From Alphaproteobacteria bacterium HGW-Alphaproteobacteria-7 (GTDB taxonomy: Bacteria > Pseudomonadota > Alphaproteobacteria > Sphingomonadales > Sphingomonadaceae): 64,000 bases of DNA. Position 1 is the first letter of the stretch. Each line of letters starts with the position of its first letter. The stretch lies in the NCBI GenBank assembly GCA_002842735.1, contig PHEB01000001.1, positions 62,001-126,000 of the forward strand, in the 5' to 3' direction. The translations under genes were made by a program, and so were the position numbers. Under the pieces are notes generated by a model, which was not told where the DNA came from, made no database searches, and saw only the letters and a program-made list of their open reading frames with translations. Of this stretch, positions 9,196-17,401 are shown in pieces.

Positions 9196-11283
9196 GTGAA
9201 TTTATTGCTCATTTCAATTGGGCTGGGGCTGCTTGCCATTGTCTATGGCTTCATCACCAGCCGTCAGGTGCTCGGCGCAGATGCCGGCAACGCCAAAATG
9301 CAGGAAATTGCCGCCGCCATTCAGGAAGGCGCGCAAGCTTACCTGAAACGCCAATATACCGCGATTGCGGTGGTTGGCGTAATCGTGGCGGTAATCGTCG
9401 CTGTCACGCTGGGGACGATCCCGGCAGTCGGCTTTGTCATCGGCGCGGTATTGTCGGGCGTGGCGGGCTTCATCGGCATGAACGTGTCTGTGCGCTCCAA
9501 CGTGCGCACCGCTGCGGCGGCGATGACCGGGCTGCAACAAGGCCTGACGCTGGCGTTCCGCGCGGGCGCTATCACCGGGATGCTGGTGGCGGGTCTGGCG
9601 CTGCTCGCGATTGCGGTGTTCTTCTGGTATCTCACCGGCCCGGCGGGTCTGGCGGCGGATAGCCGTCCGGTCGTGATCGGCCTGACCGCATTGGCGCTGG
9701 GCGCATCGCTGGTGTCGATCTTCGCACGGCTTGGCGGGGGCATCTTCACCAAGGCGGCTGACGTCGGCGCCGATCTGGTCGGCAAGGTCGAAGCGGGCAT
9801 CCCCGAAGATGACCCACGCAACCCTGCCGTGATCGCCGATAATGTGGGCGACAATGTGGGTGATTGCGCCGGGATGGCGGCTGATCTGTTCGAAACCTAC
9901 GTGGTGACTGTGGGCGCCACCATGGTGCTGACGGCGCTGCTGATGAGCGGCGCTGAAAATCTCGCCCCCTTGATGGCGTTGCCGCTGCTGATCGGCGGTG
10001 TCTGCATCGTCACCTCGATCATCGGCACTTACTTTGTCCGTCTCGGCGGCGGCAAGAACATCATGGGGGCCATGTATAAGGGTTTCCTCGTTACTGCCGT
10101 CTTGTCCGTTCCCGCCATCTGGTGGGCAATCAGCTATGCGCTGGGCGATATGAAGGCCGTGATTGCCGGACAGGAATATACCGGCCGCACGCTGTTCTAT
10201 TGCGGTCTGCTGGGCCTCGTCATTACTGGCCTGATTATCTGGATCACCGAGTATTACACCGGCACCAATTACCGCCCGGTCCGATCCATCGCCAAGGCTT
10301 CGGAAACGGGCCACGGCACCAACGTGATCCAAGGTCTGGCGATCAGCATGGAATCGACCGCGCTGCCGACACTGGTGATCTGCGCAGGGATCGTCATCGC
10401 CTATCAGTTGGCTGGCCTGATGGGGATCGCCTATGCGGCCACATCGATGCTGGCGCTGGCGGGCATGGTCGTAGCGCTCGACGCCTATGGCCCCGTGACC
10501 GACAATGCCGGCGGCATCGCTGAAATGGCGGGGCTTGACGATAGCGTGCGCGAAAAGACCGATGCGCTGGATGCGGTGGGCAACACCACCAAGGCCGTGA
10601 CCAAGGGCTATGCCATCGGTTCGGCCGGGCTTGCCGCACTGGTATTGTTCGCCACCTACACCGCCGACCTGCGAGAGCTGTTCGAAGGGGTAACGGTCGA
10701 TTTCAGCCTCGAAAACCCCTACGTCATCGTCGGGCTGCTGCTCGGCGCGTTGCTGCCATATCTGTTCGGCGCAATGGGCATGACGGCGGTGGGCCGCGCG
10801 GCGGGCGAAGTGGTGAAGGATGTGCGCGATCAGTTCGCCAAGAACCCCGGCATCATGACCTTCGAAACCAAACCCGACTATGCTCGCACGGTCGATCTCG
10901 TCACCAAGGCGGCGATCAAGGAAATGATCATCCCGTCTCTGCTGCCTGTGGCGGCACCGATTGTGGTCTATTTCGTGATCACTGCGGTGGCCGGACAGGC
11001 CAACGGCTTTGCGGCGTTGGGCGCACTGCTCCTCGGCGTGATCGTGGGCGGCCTGTTTGTTGCCATCTCGATGACCTCGGGCGGCGGCGCGTGGGACAAT
11101 GCCAAGAAATACATCGAAGACGGCAACCACGGCGGCAAGGGTTCCGAAGCCCACAAGGCTGCCGTGACCGGCGATACGGTCGGTGATCCTTACAAGGACA
11201 CGGCTGGCCCGGCGGTCAACCCGATGATCAAGATCACCAACATCGTCGCGCTGCTGCTGCTCGCGGCGCTGGCGGCGGGCTGA
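9196..11283 (+). CDS. hppA: K+-independent proton-pumping membrane pyrophosphatase
   Basis: A 695-residue integral membrane enzyme with about 16 hydrophobic helices that couples PPi hydrolysis to proton export. The active-site signature is intact ('[19 protein letters not shown]', then '[22 protein letters not shown]'), as is the C-terminal '[12 protein letters not shown]' / '[19 protein letters not shown]' region. The potassium-dependence determinant reads [10 protein letters not shown], with Lys466 and Thr469 where K+-dependent enzymes have Ala; by family rule this is a K+-independent H+-PPase. It starts with GTG at 9196 behind a strong GAGAGGGGAT ribosome-binding site. A strong intrinsic terminator follows. 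Confidence 0.96.
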   Translation: MNLLLISIGLGLLAIVYGFITSRQVLGADAGNAKMQEIAAAIQEGAQAYLKRQYTAIAVVGVIVAVIVAVTLGTIPAVGFVIGAVLSGVAGFIGMNVSVRSNVRTAAAAMTGLQQGLTLAFRAGAITGMLVAGLALLAIAVFFWYLTGPAGLAADSRPVVIGLTALALGASLVSIFARLGGGIFTKAADVGADLVGKVEAGIPEDDPRNPAVIADNVGDNVGDCAGMAADLFETYVVTVGATMVLTALLMSGAENLAPLMALPLLIGGVCIVTSIIGTYFVRLGGGKNIMGAMYKGFLVTAVLSVPAIWWAISYALGDMKAVIAGQEYTGRTLFYCGLLGLVITGLIIWITEYYTGTNYRPVRSIAKASETGHGTNVIQGLAISMESTALPTLVICAGIVIAYQLAGLMGIAYAATSMLALAGMVVALDAYGPVTDNAGGIAEMAGLDDSVREKTDALDAVGNTTKAVTKGYAIGSAGLAALVLFATYTADLRELFEGVTVDFSLENPYVIVGLLLGALLPYLFGAMGMTAVGRAAGEVVKDVRDQFAKNPGIMTFETKPDYARTVDLVTKAAIKEMIIPSLLPVAAPIVVYFVITAVAGQANGFAALGALLLGVIVGGLFVAISMTSGGGAWDNAKKYIEDGNHGGKGSEAHKAAVTGDTVGDPYKDTAGPAVNPMIKITNIVALLLLAALAAG

Positions 11284-11301
11284 TCATGTCCCAGGCTGTG
11301 C

Positions 11302-11371
11302 GCTCCCGCGAAAGCGGGAGCCTCGTTCGGCGTGGCACTCGCGCCGAATGAGATCCCCGCCTTCGCGGGGA
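11302..11371. repeat. Two short GC hairpins of a CCCGC-N4-GCGGG type
   Basis: Two perfect hairpins sit between hppA and its terminator: GCTCCCGC-GAAA-GCGGGAGC (11302-11321) and TCCCCGC-CTTC-GCGGGGA (11354-11371). A third of the same design, TCCCCGC-GCAG-GCGGGGA, is at 43473-43490. They share a CCCGC/GCGGG stem with a four-base loop and neighbouring 'GAGATCCCC' or 'GTCCCC' text, which suggests a dispersed REP-like family rather than terminators, since none has a T-run. Confidence 0.55.
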
Positions 11372-11386
11372 ATCGCGAAAGAATAC

Positions 11387-11425
11387 AAACCCCGCCGGGA
11401 GCGATCCCGGCGGGGTTTATTTTTG
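11387..11425 (+). terminator. Rho-independent terminator after hppA
   Basis: A perfect 14-bp stem (11387-11400 paired with 11405-11418) closed by a GCGA tetraloop is followed directly by ATTTTTG. This is a textbook intrinsic terminator for hppA. A longer in-frame reading of the next gene would pass through this stem, supporting the later start at 11543 for that gene. Confidence 0.92.
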
Positions 11426-11542
11426 CCCTGCCCTATGTCCCCGCATCGGACAGCCCCCTGCGCCGCTGAGGCTTTGTTAATCGCCTTGTGGCATGACCCT
11501 GCCCAAAGCACGGATTGGCGCGCGCAAACGGGGTTAACGGCA

Positions 11543-12721
11543 ATGGACATGGCACGGGCGAGCGATTTTCGTATCCCTCCGCCAAGCGGCATCTCCGCGC
11601 CCCCGCGCGATGGCGAATTGCGCCTGCTGACCCTCACCGACATCGAACAGCCCGCCTTTCTCGCCGAGTGGGAAGATTTGGTCGCGCAGGCGCGCGAGCC
11701 AAACCCGTTTTTTGAACCGTGGTTCCTGCTGCCTTCGCTGCGGCAATGGGCAACGGCGGGGCAGGTCGTGGTCAAGGCGTGGTATCGCGATGGAGAGCTG
11801 CGCGGGTTGCTGCCGATCATGCGTAGCGCGAATTATTACAGCCACCGAATTCCTCATGCGGCTGGCTGGCTGCACGCCAATGCGTTCTGCGGAGCGCCGC
11901 TGATCGCAGCAGGCCACGAAGACGCATTCTGGCGCGTATTGCTAGCGCATTTTGACCGCTCGCCGCGCCGAACGCTGTTTCTGCATCTGCCCAAATTGCC
12001 TGCCGATGGCCCCGCCCACGCCGCGCTCGACCGGGTGCTTAAGACAAGCGGCCGCGCGCATTACATCGTCGCCGAGGAAAGCCGCGCCTTGCTGAGCGGT
12101 GACGCCAATGCCGAGGTCTATCTCGCGCAGGCCATGAGCACAAAGAAGCGCAAGGAATTGCGCCGCCAGCACAATCGGCTGGCCGAAGAAGGCGCGCTGA
12201 CGTTTGAGCGGATCGCGGGCGACGACGGCCTTGCCGAATGGATTGCAGAATTCCTGACGCTCGAAGCCGCCGGATGGAAGGGCGCAGCCGGATCAGCCCT
12301 CGCCAGCGCACCCGAAACCCGCGACTTCTTCACGCAGGCGCTCGAAGGCGCGGCTGCGGCGGGCCGGCTTGAACGACTGGCGCTCAGGCTAGATGGGCGC
12401 GCGATTGCGATGCTGGTGAACCTGGTCACGCCGCCGGGAGCCTACAGCTTCAAGACCGCGTTCGATGAAGATTACGCGCGCTTCTCGCCCGGAATGCTGG
12501 TGCAGCTCGAAAACCTCGCGCTGCTGGAACGTCCCGATATTCACTGGGCCGATAGCTGCGCGGTGGAAGGCCACCCGATGATCGAACGCCTGTGGCGCGA
12601 TAAACGTCGCATGGTCAGCCGCAATGTCGCCATCGGCGGGCCGCTATGCCGCGCGCTGTTCCGCCTGCTGATGGCCTACGAAACCCGCACCCGAACCGCC
12701 AACCAGACGAGCACCCGATGA
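11543..12721 (+). CDS. GNAT/BioF2-like acyltransferase (CelD/BcsL type)
   Basis: A 392-residue protein of the GNAT superfamily 'BioF2-like/CelD' group. Landmarks are 'LAEWEDLVAQAREPNPFFEPWFLLPSL', the charged 'STKKRKELRRQHNRLAEEG' helix that is nearly constant in this family, 'LTLEAAGWKGAAGSAL', and 'YSFKTAFDEDYARFSPGMLVQLENL', the acetyl-CoA-binding region. Family members are linked to polysaccharide or lipid acylation, but most are uncharacterised. The start at 11543 (MDMARAS) follows the hppA terminator. The stop overlaps the cupin gene's start (ATGA), so the two are almost certainly co-translated and may act on one pathway. Confidence 0.82.
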   Translation: MDMARASDFRIPPPSGISAPPRDGELRLLTLTDIEQPAFLAEWEDLVAQAREPNPFFEPWFLLPSLRQWATAGQVVVKAWYRDGELRGLLPIMRSANYYSHRIPHAAGWLHANAFCGAPLIAAGHEDAFWRVLLAHFDRSPRRTLFLHLPKLPADGPAHAALDRVLKTSGRAHYIVAEESRALLSGDANAEVYLAQAMSTKKRKELRRQHNRLAEEGALTFERIAGDDGLAEWIAEFLTLEAAGWKGAAGSALASAPETRDFFTQALEGAAAAGRLERLALRLDGRAIAMLVNLVTPPGAYSFKTAFDEDYARFSPGMLVQLENLALLERPDIHWADSCAVEGHPMIERLWRDKRRMVSRNVAIGGPLCRALFRLLMAYETRTRTANQTSTR

Positions 12722-13596
12722 ACGCCCCTGCCCACTTCACCGACGCGGCCACTGCCCCTGTGTTTGACGATGCCGCGCGCCAGCGGTTCGCTGCGCATTA
12801 TCCCGAAACGCCGCATATCCTGCGCCACGCGCTCACCGCCCACCCGCTGCTGGAAATCGAGGCACTGGCGCAGCTGGCCGAGCGCCTGCCGATCGCATCG
12901 GTCGAATATAATCGCGGCGACCTGCCGATCGGGGTGGATGGCAAGCCGGGTTCCAACGGCCTCACCATCGCCGAAACCATCCGCCGCGTGGCCGAGGCGG
13001 AAAGCTGGGCGGTGCTCAAGAATATCGAACAGGTTCCCACTTACCGCGACCTGCTGATCGGCCTGCTCGACGAAATCCGTCCCGAGATCGAGGCTGCGAC
13101 CGGCGCGATGTTGACCCCGCAGGGGTTCATCTTTGTTTCCAGCCCCAATTCGGTCACGCCCTATCACTTTGATCCCGAACACAACATCCTGCTGCAAATC
13201 CGGGGCAGCAAGGTAATGACGCAGTTCCCTGCGGGTGACACGCGGTTCGTGCCCGATGAAGCGCACGAAACCTATCACGCAGGCGGCCCGCGCGAATTGA
13301 AATGGGATGACAGCTTTCTTGGCCACGGGCGCGAATTCCCGCTCAGCCCCGGCGATGCGCTGTTCGTGCCGGTGATGGCCCCGCATTTCGTCAAGAACGG
13401 CCCCGCCCCGTCGGTCTCGCTATCAATCACCTGGCGCAGCGAATGGAGTTACCGTGAAAGCGACGCGCGCATCCTCAACGCGATGTTGCGCGCGCGCGGG
13501 TTTGCCCCGCAAGCGCCGGGCCGCTGGCCGCAGCAAAACTATGCGCGCGCCTATGCGTTCCGGATCATGCGCAAGCTGGGGTTGACCGGCACGTAA
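12718..13596 (+). CDS. Cupin-like (JmjC-type) Fe(II)/2-oxoglutarate oxygenase-like protein
   Basis: A 292-residue protein with a cupin_8/JmjC-like core. The iron triad can be read as H150-x-D152 in 'TPYHFDPEHN' and H223 in 'VMAPHFVKNG'. Between them lies 'LLQIRGSKVMTQFPAGD', the strand that usually bears a 2-oxoglutarate-contacting residue. The fold fits hydroxylases of proteins or small molecules; the substrate is unknown. Its start is inside the stop of the GNAT gene (ATGA at 12718), and tesB follows 22 bp later. The tight pairing with the acyltransferase is the main functional clue. Confidence 0.8.
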   Translation: MNAPAHFTDAATAPVFDDAARQRFAAHYPETPHILRHALTAHPLLEIEALAQLAERLPIASVEYNRGDLPIGVDGKPGSNGLTIAETIRRVAEAESWAVLKNIEQVPTYRDLLIGLLDEIRPEIEAATGAMLTPQGFIFVSSPNSVTPYHFDPEHNILLQIRGSKVMTQFPAGDTRFVPDEAHETYHAGGPRELKWDDSFLGHGREFPLSPGDALFVPVMAPHFVKNGPAPSVSLSITWRSEWSYRESDARILNAMLRARGFAPQAPGRWPQQNYARAYAFRIMRKLGLTGT

Positions 13597-13618
13597 GCGC
13601 CACGCATGGCCCCTTGCC

Positions 13619-14542
13619 ATGACCGACACGCCAACCAACGCCGAACTTGTTGCAGACCTGATCCGCCTGCTTACCGTCGAACAGCGCGCTGCCGATATCT
13701 ACACCGGGCCGCCGCAGACCGACGGGATTGGCCGGGTGTTCGGCGGGCAAGTGCTCGCACAGGCGTTGCAGGCGGCGCAGGCGAGCATCACCGATGGCAA
13801 GGCTGCGCATTCGTTGCACGCCTATTTCCTGCGCGGCGGGCGCGAGGGTGCGCCGATCGAATACCGGATCGAACGCGACTTCGACGGGCGCAGCTTTGCC
13901 AATCGCCGGGTGGTGGCATCGCAGCGGAACGATGACGGCACCTCGTCCCCGATCCTCAACCTCACCGCCAGTTTCCAACTGCCCGAAGATGGGTTGGAGC
14001 ACATCGATTCGCCCATGCCCGATGTCGCCCGGCCCGATGATCTGCGCCCCGATATCGAAATGCGCCGCGAAATCGCGGAAAGTTGGGGTGACAAGCTGAA
14101 CGAGGTTCAGCGCCGCCTGATGCTGCGCCCGCGTGCCATCGAAATGCGCACGATTGATCGGCTGCACTGGATGAGCAGCGAACCGCGCGCGCCGCGCGCG
14201 CACAGCTGGTTCCGGGTCGCCGCGCCGATTACCGGGGCCGTTGACACGCCCGAACTGCACCGTGCGATCATCACCTATGCCAGCGATTACACCCTGCTCG
14301 GCACCAGCGCGCTGCCGCATGGGTTAAGCTGGATGCGGGGCGAACTGGTCGGCGCGAGCCTTGACCATGCGATCTGGTTTCACCGGGATGCGCGCGCGGA
14401 CGAATGGCTGCTCTACGCCACCGACGCGCCGTGGTCAGGCAGCGGGCGCGGGTTCAACCGTGGGCGGATATTCAACCTCGCGGGCGAATTGGTGGCCAGC
14501 GTCGCGCAGGAAGGCATGATGCGGCGGAGAGTGAAGGACTAA
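13619..14542 (+). CDS. tesB: Acyl-CoA thioesterase II
   Basis: A 307-residue double-hotdog thioesterase. The first hotdog shows 'GIGRVFGGQVLAQALQAAQAS' and 'SLHAYFLRGGREGAPIEYRIERDFDGRSFANRRVVASQ'. The second has 'HRAIITYASDYTLLGTSALPHG' (catalytic Asp in 'YASDYTLL'), 'SLDHAIWFHRDARADEWLLYATDAPWSGSGRGFNRGRIFN' and a final 'LVASVAQEGMMR'. TesB hydrolyses medium- to long-chain acyl-CoAs. Length and order are normal. It probably follows the GNAT/cupin pair in the same transcript. Confidence 0.93.
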   Translation: MTDTPTNAELVADLIRLLTVEQRAADIYTGPPQTDGIGRVFGGQVLAQALQAAQASITDGKAAHSLHAYFLRGGREGAPIEYRIERDFDGRSFANRRVVASQRNDDGTSSPILNLTASFQLPEDGLEHIDSPMPDVARPDDLRPDIEMRREIAESWGDKLNEVQRRLMLRPRAIEMRTIDRLHWMSSEPRAPRAHSWFRVAAPITGAVDTPELHRAIITYASDYTLLGTSALPHGLSWMRGELVGASLDHAIWFHRDARADEWLLYATDAPWSGSGRGFNRGRIFNLAGELVASVAQEGMMRRRVKD

Positions 14543-14549
14543 GACTTCT

Positions 14550-14653
14550 CGTCATTGCGAGCCAAAGGCGAAGCAATCCATGGCCTGCCCTTTCCGCTTG
14601 GCGCAAGGTTTATCCATGGATTGCCACGTCGCCTCCGGCTCCTCGCAATGACG
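14550..14653. repeat. REP-type palindromic doublet
   Basis: A ~104-bp element between convergent tesB and the stress-protein gene. The ends are inverted copies CGTCATTGCGAG (14550-14561) and CTCGCAATGACG (14642-14653). Inside are a second inverted pair, GCAATCCATGG and CCATGGATTGC. The outer sequence matches a repeat type seen in many proteobacterial genomes, whose spurious translation begins 'MDCFVASLLAMT'. It could serve as a bidirectional terminator or be a non-autonomous mobile element. A related half-element lies at 63915-63990. Confidence 0.7.
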
Positions 14654-14699
14654 AAGCGTGGGACACCCTCGGCGGCGAAGCCACCGCAAGGGCGACCGC

Positions 14700-14762
14700 C
14701 CGCCCGCAGCGATGCTGGCGCAGCCAGCATGAGCGAGGATTTCGCACGCCGGACGGCGTGCG
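14700..14762. repeat. Dispersed repeat with hairpin, copy 1
   Basis: Bases 14700-14740 match 23643-23683 at 40 of 41 positions; the block includes the small palindrome GCTGGCGCAGCCAGC. It is followed by a perfect hairpin CGCACGCCG-GA-CGGCGTGCG (14743-14762). Copy 2 has a different stem with the same GA loop. It is non-coding and sits immediately downstream of the REP doublet, before the end of the stress-protein gene. Confidence 0.75.
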
Positions 14763-14768
14763 GAAAAC

Positions 14769-15578
14769 TTAATGCGCCAACAAAATCGGCATTTGCGGTT
14801 CGCTGATCATCCGCCGCGTCACCCCGCCCAGCAGCATTTCCGCCAGCCGCGAATGGCCATAGGCACCCATTACCATCAGCCCGCATTCGCGCAGTTGCGC
14901 CGCCGAAAACAGCGTGTCGGAAATCTTCGCATCCCCGCGCGGGATTTCCACGATCTCGCAATCAATCCCGTGGCGGCTGAGATATTTCGCGCCTTCCGTG
15001 GATGGGAAATCAAACCGCGTCTTTTCCGAAGGTTCGGCAACGCTGACGAGCGTTACTTTGGACGAACAGGCAAGCAGCGGCACCGCCGCACGCAGCGCGT
15101 GGCAGGCTTCGGATGACCCGTTCCACGCGACCAGCATAGGCGCGGTCACATCGAAGCTTTTGGTGCCTTCGGGAACCACCAGCACCGGTAACGATGCCTT
15201 GAGCACCAAGTCTCCGATCAATGCCGAAGGGCCATGATCACCGCCATCGGACGGGCCGACAATCACCAGATCGGCCAGCGGCGAATGTTCAAGCAAGCGG
15301 TGCTGGGCAATGCCGTAAAGGAACCGCCAATCCCACGCCACGCCTTCATTTTCGAGCTCCGCCTCGATTTGCTTTCTCAGCTTTTCGGCGTTTTCCTTGA
15401 TTACCGGCATCGCCGCCGCGATTGCCGACCCGTAGAAGTCGCCGGGCGCGAACACTTCATAGCTGACCGCTTGCAAACAGGTGATGTGGGCATCGGTCGC
15501 CCGCGCGATATCGAGCGCCACCTGCAACCGCGCTTGCATCGCGCTGTCGTGATCGATGTGCAGCAAAATCGATTTCAT
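14769..15578 (-). CDS. Universal stress protein, two tandem Usp domains
   Basis: A 269-residue protein with two Usp domains in tandem. Domain 1 begins 'MKSILLHIDHDSAMQARLQVALDIARATDAHITCLQAV'; domain 2 begins 'PMLVAWNGSSEACHALRAAVPLL' and ends 'GLMVMGAYGHSRLAEMLLGGVTRRMI', the G-2x-G-9x-G-S/T-type nucleotide-binding loop in near-canonical form. Such proteins are cytosolic, bind ATP or AMP in some cases, and are induced by starvation or stress. The start at 15578 follows GGGAGACACGCC, a good ribosome-binding site, and is preferred to an upstream in-frame start. It is divergent from the carotenoid oxygenase. Confidence 0.88.
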   Translation of the reverse strand: MKSILLHIDHDSAMQARLQVALDIARATDAHITCLQAVSYEVFAPGDFYGSAIAAAMPVIKENAEKLRKQIEAELENEGVAWDWRFLYGIAQHRLLEHSPLADLVIVGPSDGGDHGPSALIGDLVLKASLPVLVVPEGTKSFDVTAPMLVAWNGSSEACHALRAAVPLLACSSKVTLVSVAEPSEKTRFDFPSTEGAKYLSRHGIDCEIVEIPRGDAKISDTLFSAAQLRECGLMVMGAYGHSRLAEMLLGGVTRRMISEPQMPILLAH

Positions 15579-15724
15579 GGCGTGTCTCCCACTGATGCGT
15601 TCACTATCGCCCCGATGCGCGTTCCTGACATTGATCGGAATCAAATTTGGGGCTGCATGAAAATGTATCATACCAGCTTGCCAGCGCACCGCCCATCGTT
15701 AGTCTTGGCACAGGGAGAATTGCC

Positions 15725-17296
15725 ATGCAGATCACGCGCCACCCGCCGGTAAAAACGTCGCTGGAACCGTCGAACCACCCCTATCTGACAGGGCCGTGGA
15801 CGCCCTTGCACGAAGAGGTCGACGTGGCGCAGCTGCCGGTAATCGAAGGCACGATTCCGCCGGATATTGACGGGATTTACCTGCGCAACACCGAAAATCA
15901 GGTGCATCAACCGCTGGGCCGCCACCATCCGTTTGATGGCGATTCGATGATCCATCAGGTCAATATCTCCGGCGGAAAGGCAAGTTACCGCAACCGCTTC
16001 GTGCGCACCCATTGTTTTGAGGCAGAGCAGATCGCGGGCCAATCGCTGTGGGGCGGGTTGATGGACCCGGCGGGCACATCCAAACGCCCCGGCTTTGGCG
16101 CGCATGGCGGGCTGAAGGATACTGGCAGCACCGATATTATCGTCCACGCCGGGATCGCCTATGCCACGCTCTATCAATGCGGGGAGGCATGGATGCTTGA
16201 CCCGGTGACGCTGGCCAACCGGGGCAAGGCACCGTGGGTGCCGCTCGACGGGATTTCAGCCCATCCCAAGGTGGACGAGGCGACCGGCGAGATGATGTTC
16301 TTCAACTATTCGAAATACGCACCCTTCATGCATTACGGCGTGGTCGACCGCACTGGGCAGCTGGCGCATTATGTGCCGATCCCGCTGCCCGGCCCGCGCC
16401 TGCCGCATGACATGGCGATCACCCCGAACTGGTCGATCCTCAACGATATGCCGCTGTTCTGGGACGAAGACCTGCTGCGCCGCGATATCCATGCCGCGCG
16501 CCTGCACGAAGGCATCCCCACCCGCTTCGCGCTGATCCCGCGTCATGGCCAACCGCAAGATATCCGCTGGTTCGAAGCCGCGCCGACCTATGTGCTGCAC
16601 TGGACCAACGCCTATGAAGATGGCGATGAAGTCATCCTCGAAGGGTATCATCAAGCCAAACCCATGCCCGATCCGCTGGAGGAAATGGGCCGTTACAGCC
16701 ACATGATGGCCTATGTCGACGAACATTCGTTCCAAAGCCGCTTGCACCGCTGGCGGTTCAACCTGAAAACTGGCGAGACACGCGAAGAACGTCTGACCGA
16801 CCGGATCGTCGAATTCGGGATGATCAATCCGCGCTATGCCATGCACAAAAGCCGCTATGTCTGGTCAACCACCACGCGGCCGGGATGGTTCCTGTTCAAC
16901 GGCTATGTCCGCCACGACACCGAAATGGGTCAAGAACAGGTCTATCGCCTGCCTGAAGGCGCCTACGCCAGCGAAAGCCCGATGATCCCCAAAAAGGGGG
17001 CGACCCCGGCCTCAAGTAGCGAAGCGGTAGGCCGAAAAAAGACTCCCTCAAGTAGCGAAGCGGTAGGCCAACAAGAACGTGAGGAGGATGGCTATCTGGT
17101 CACCTTCCTGATCGACGAGAATACCGGCACCTCCGAATGCGCGATCCTCGATGCATCGGATGTGACGAAGGGTCCGATCTGCCGCCTCGCGTTGCCGCAC
17201 AAGATTTGTTCGGGAACGCATTCGGTGTGGGTTGAACATGACCAATTGCGAGCCGATGTGGCGTTTCATGCGGAGCGTCTTGCCATCGCGTCATGA
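15725..17296 (+). CDS. Carotenoid oxygenase family protein
   Basis: A 523-residue member of the RPE65/carotenoid-cleavage/lignostilbene dioxygenase family, which splits a conjugated double bond using Fe(II) held by four His. Landmarks are 'IYLRNTENQVHQPLGRHHPFDGDSM', the His-bearing 'GISAHPKVDEATGEMMFF', 'RLPHDMAITPNWSILNDMPLFWD', 'YVLHWTNAYEDGDEVILEGYHQ' and the final 'GTHSVWVEHDQL'. The start at 15725 has a CAGGGAGAA ribosome-binding site. Residues ~429-449 contain a twice-repeated SSSEAVG encoded by a 24-bp direct repeat, an apparent in-frame insertion in a loop before 'DGYLVTFLIDENTG'. The substrate could be a carotenoid or a stilbene. Confidence 0.93.
   Translation: MQITRHPPVKTSLEPSNHPYLTGPWTPLHEEVDVAQLPVIEGTIPPDIDGIYLRNTENQVHQPLGRHHPFDGDSMIHQVNISGGKASYRNRFVRTHCFEAEQIAGQSLWGGLMDPAGTSKRPGFGAHGGLKDTGSTDIIVHAGIAYATLYQCGEAWMLDPVTLANRGKAPWVPLDGISAHPKVDEATGEMMFFNYSKYAPFMHYGVVDRTGQLAHYVPIPLPGPRLPHDMAITPNWSILNDMPLFWDEDLLRRDIHAARLHEGIPTRFALIPRHGQPQDIRWFEAAPTYVLHWTNAYEDGDEVILEGYHQAKPMPDPLEEMGRYSHMMAYVDEHSFQSRLHRWRFNLKTGETREERLTDRIVEFGMINPRYAMHKSRYVWSTTTRPGWFLFNGYVRHDTEMGQEQVYRLPEGAYASESPMIPKKGATPASSSEAVGRKKTPSSSEAVGQQEREEDGYLVTFLIDENTGTSECAILDASDVTKGPICRLALPHKICSGTHSVWVEHDQLRADVAFHAERLAIAS
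17010..17069 (+). repeat. Two in-frame 24-bp direct repeats inside the carotenoid oxygenase gene
   Basis: Identical 24-bp copies at 17010-17033 and 17046-17069 are spaced 36 bp apart, so the frame is kept. The core AGCGAAGCGGTAG recurs exactly at 28727-28739 inside yacG, with a similar continuation (…ACAAGAA). The encoded SSSEAVG…SSSEAVG is low-complexity and is not part of the family's usual sequence. Confidence 0.85.
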
Positions 17297-17401
17297 CACC
17301 GGTCGAAGCGCCTGCGTCGCTGGTCGCAGGCGCGCTTGCCGCGATTGATCCCGCATTCTAGCGGGGCCCCAACTGAACTTTGACCTTTGGGGGCTTCTTC
17401 C

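Noticed and set aside
9214-11154. Long open frame on the minus strand opposite hppA (646 codons), and similar long antisense frames at 30344-32365 and 20683-22083
   Set aside because: They lie exactly opposite strongly conserved genes, have His/Arg/Gln-rich, non-domain sequences and arise from the high GC and codon bias of the real genes.
11348-11542. Upstream extension of the GNAT gene
   Set aside because: It would run through a perfect terminator stem and two repeat hairpins; the ATG at 11543 leaves the conserved family region intact.
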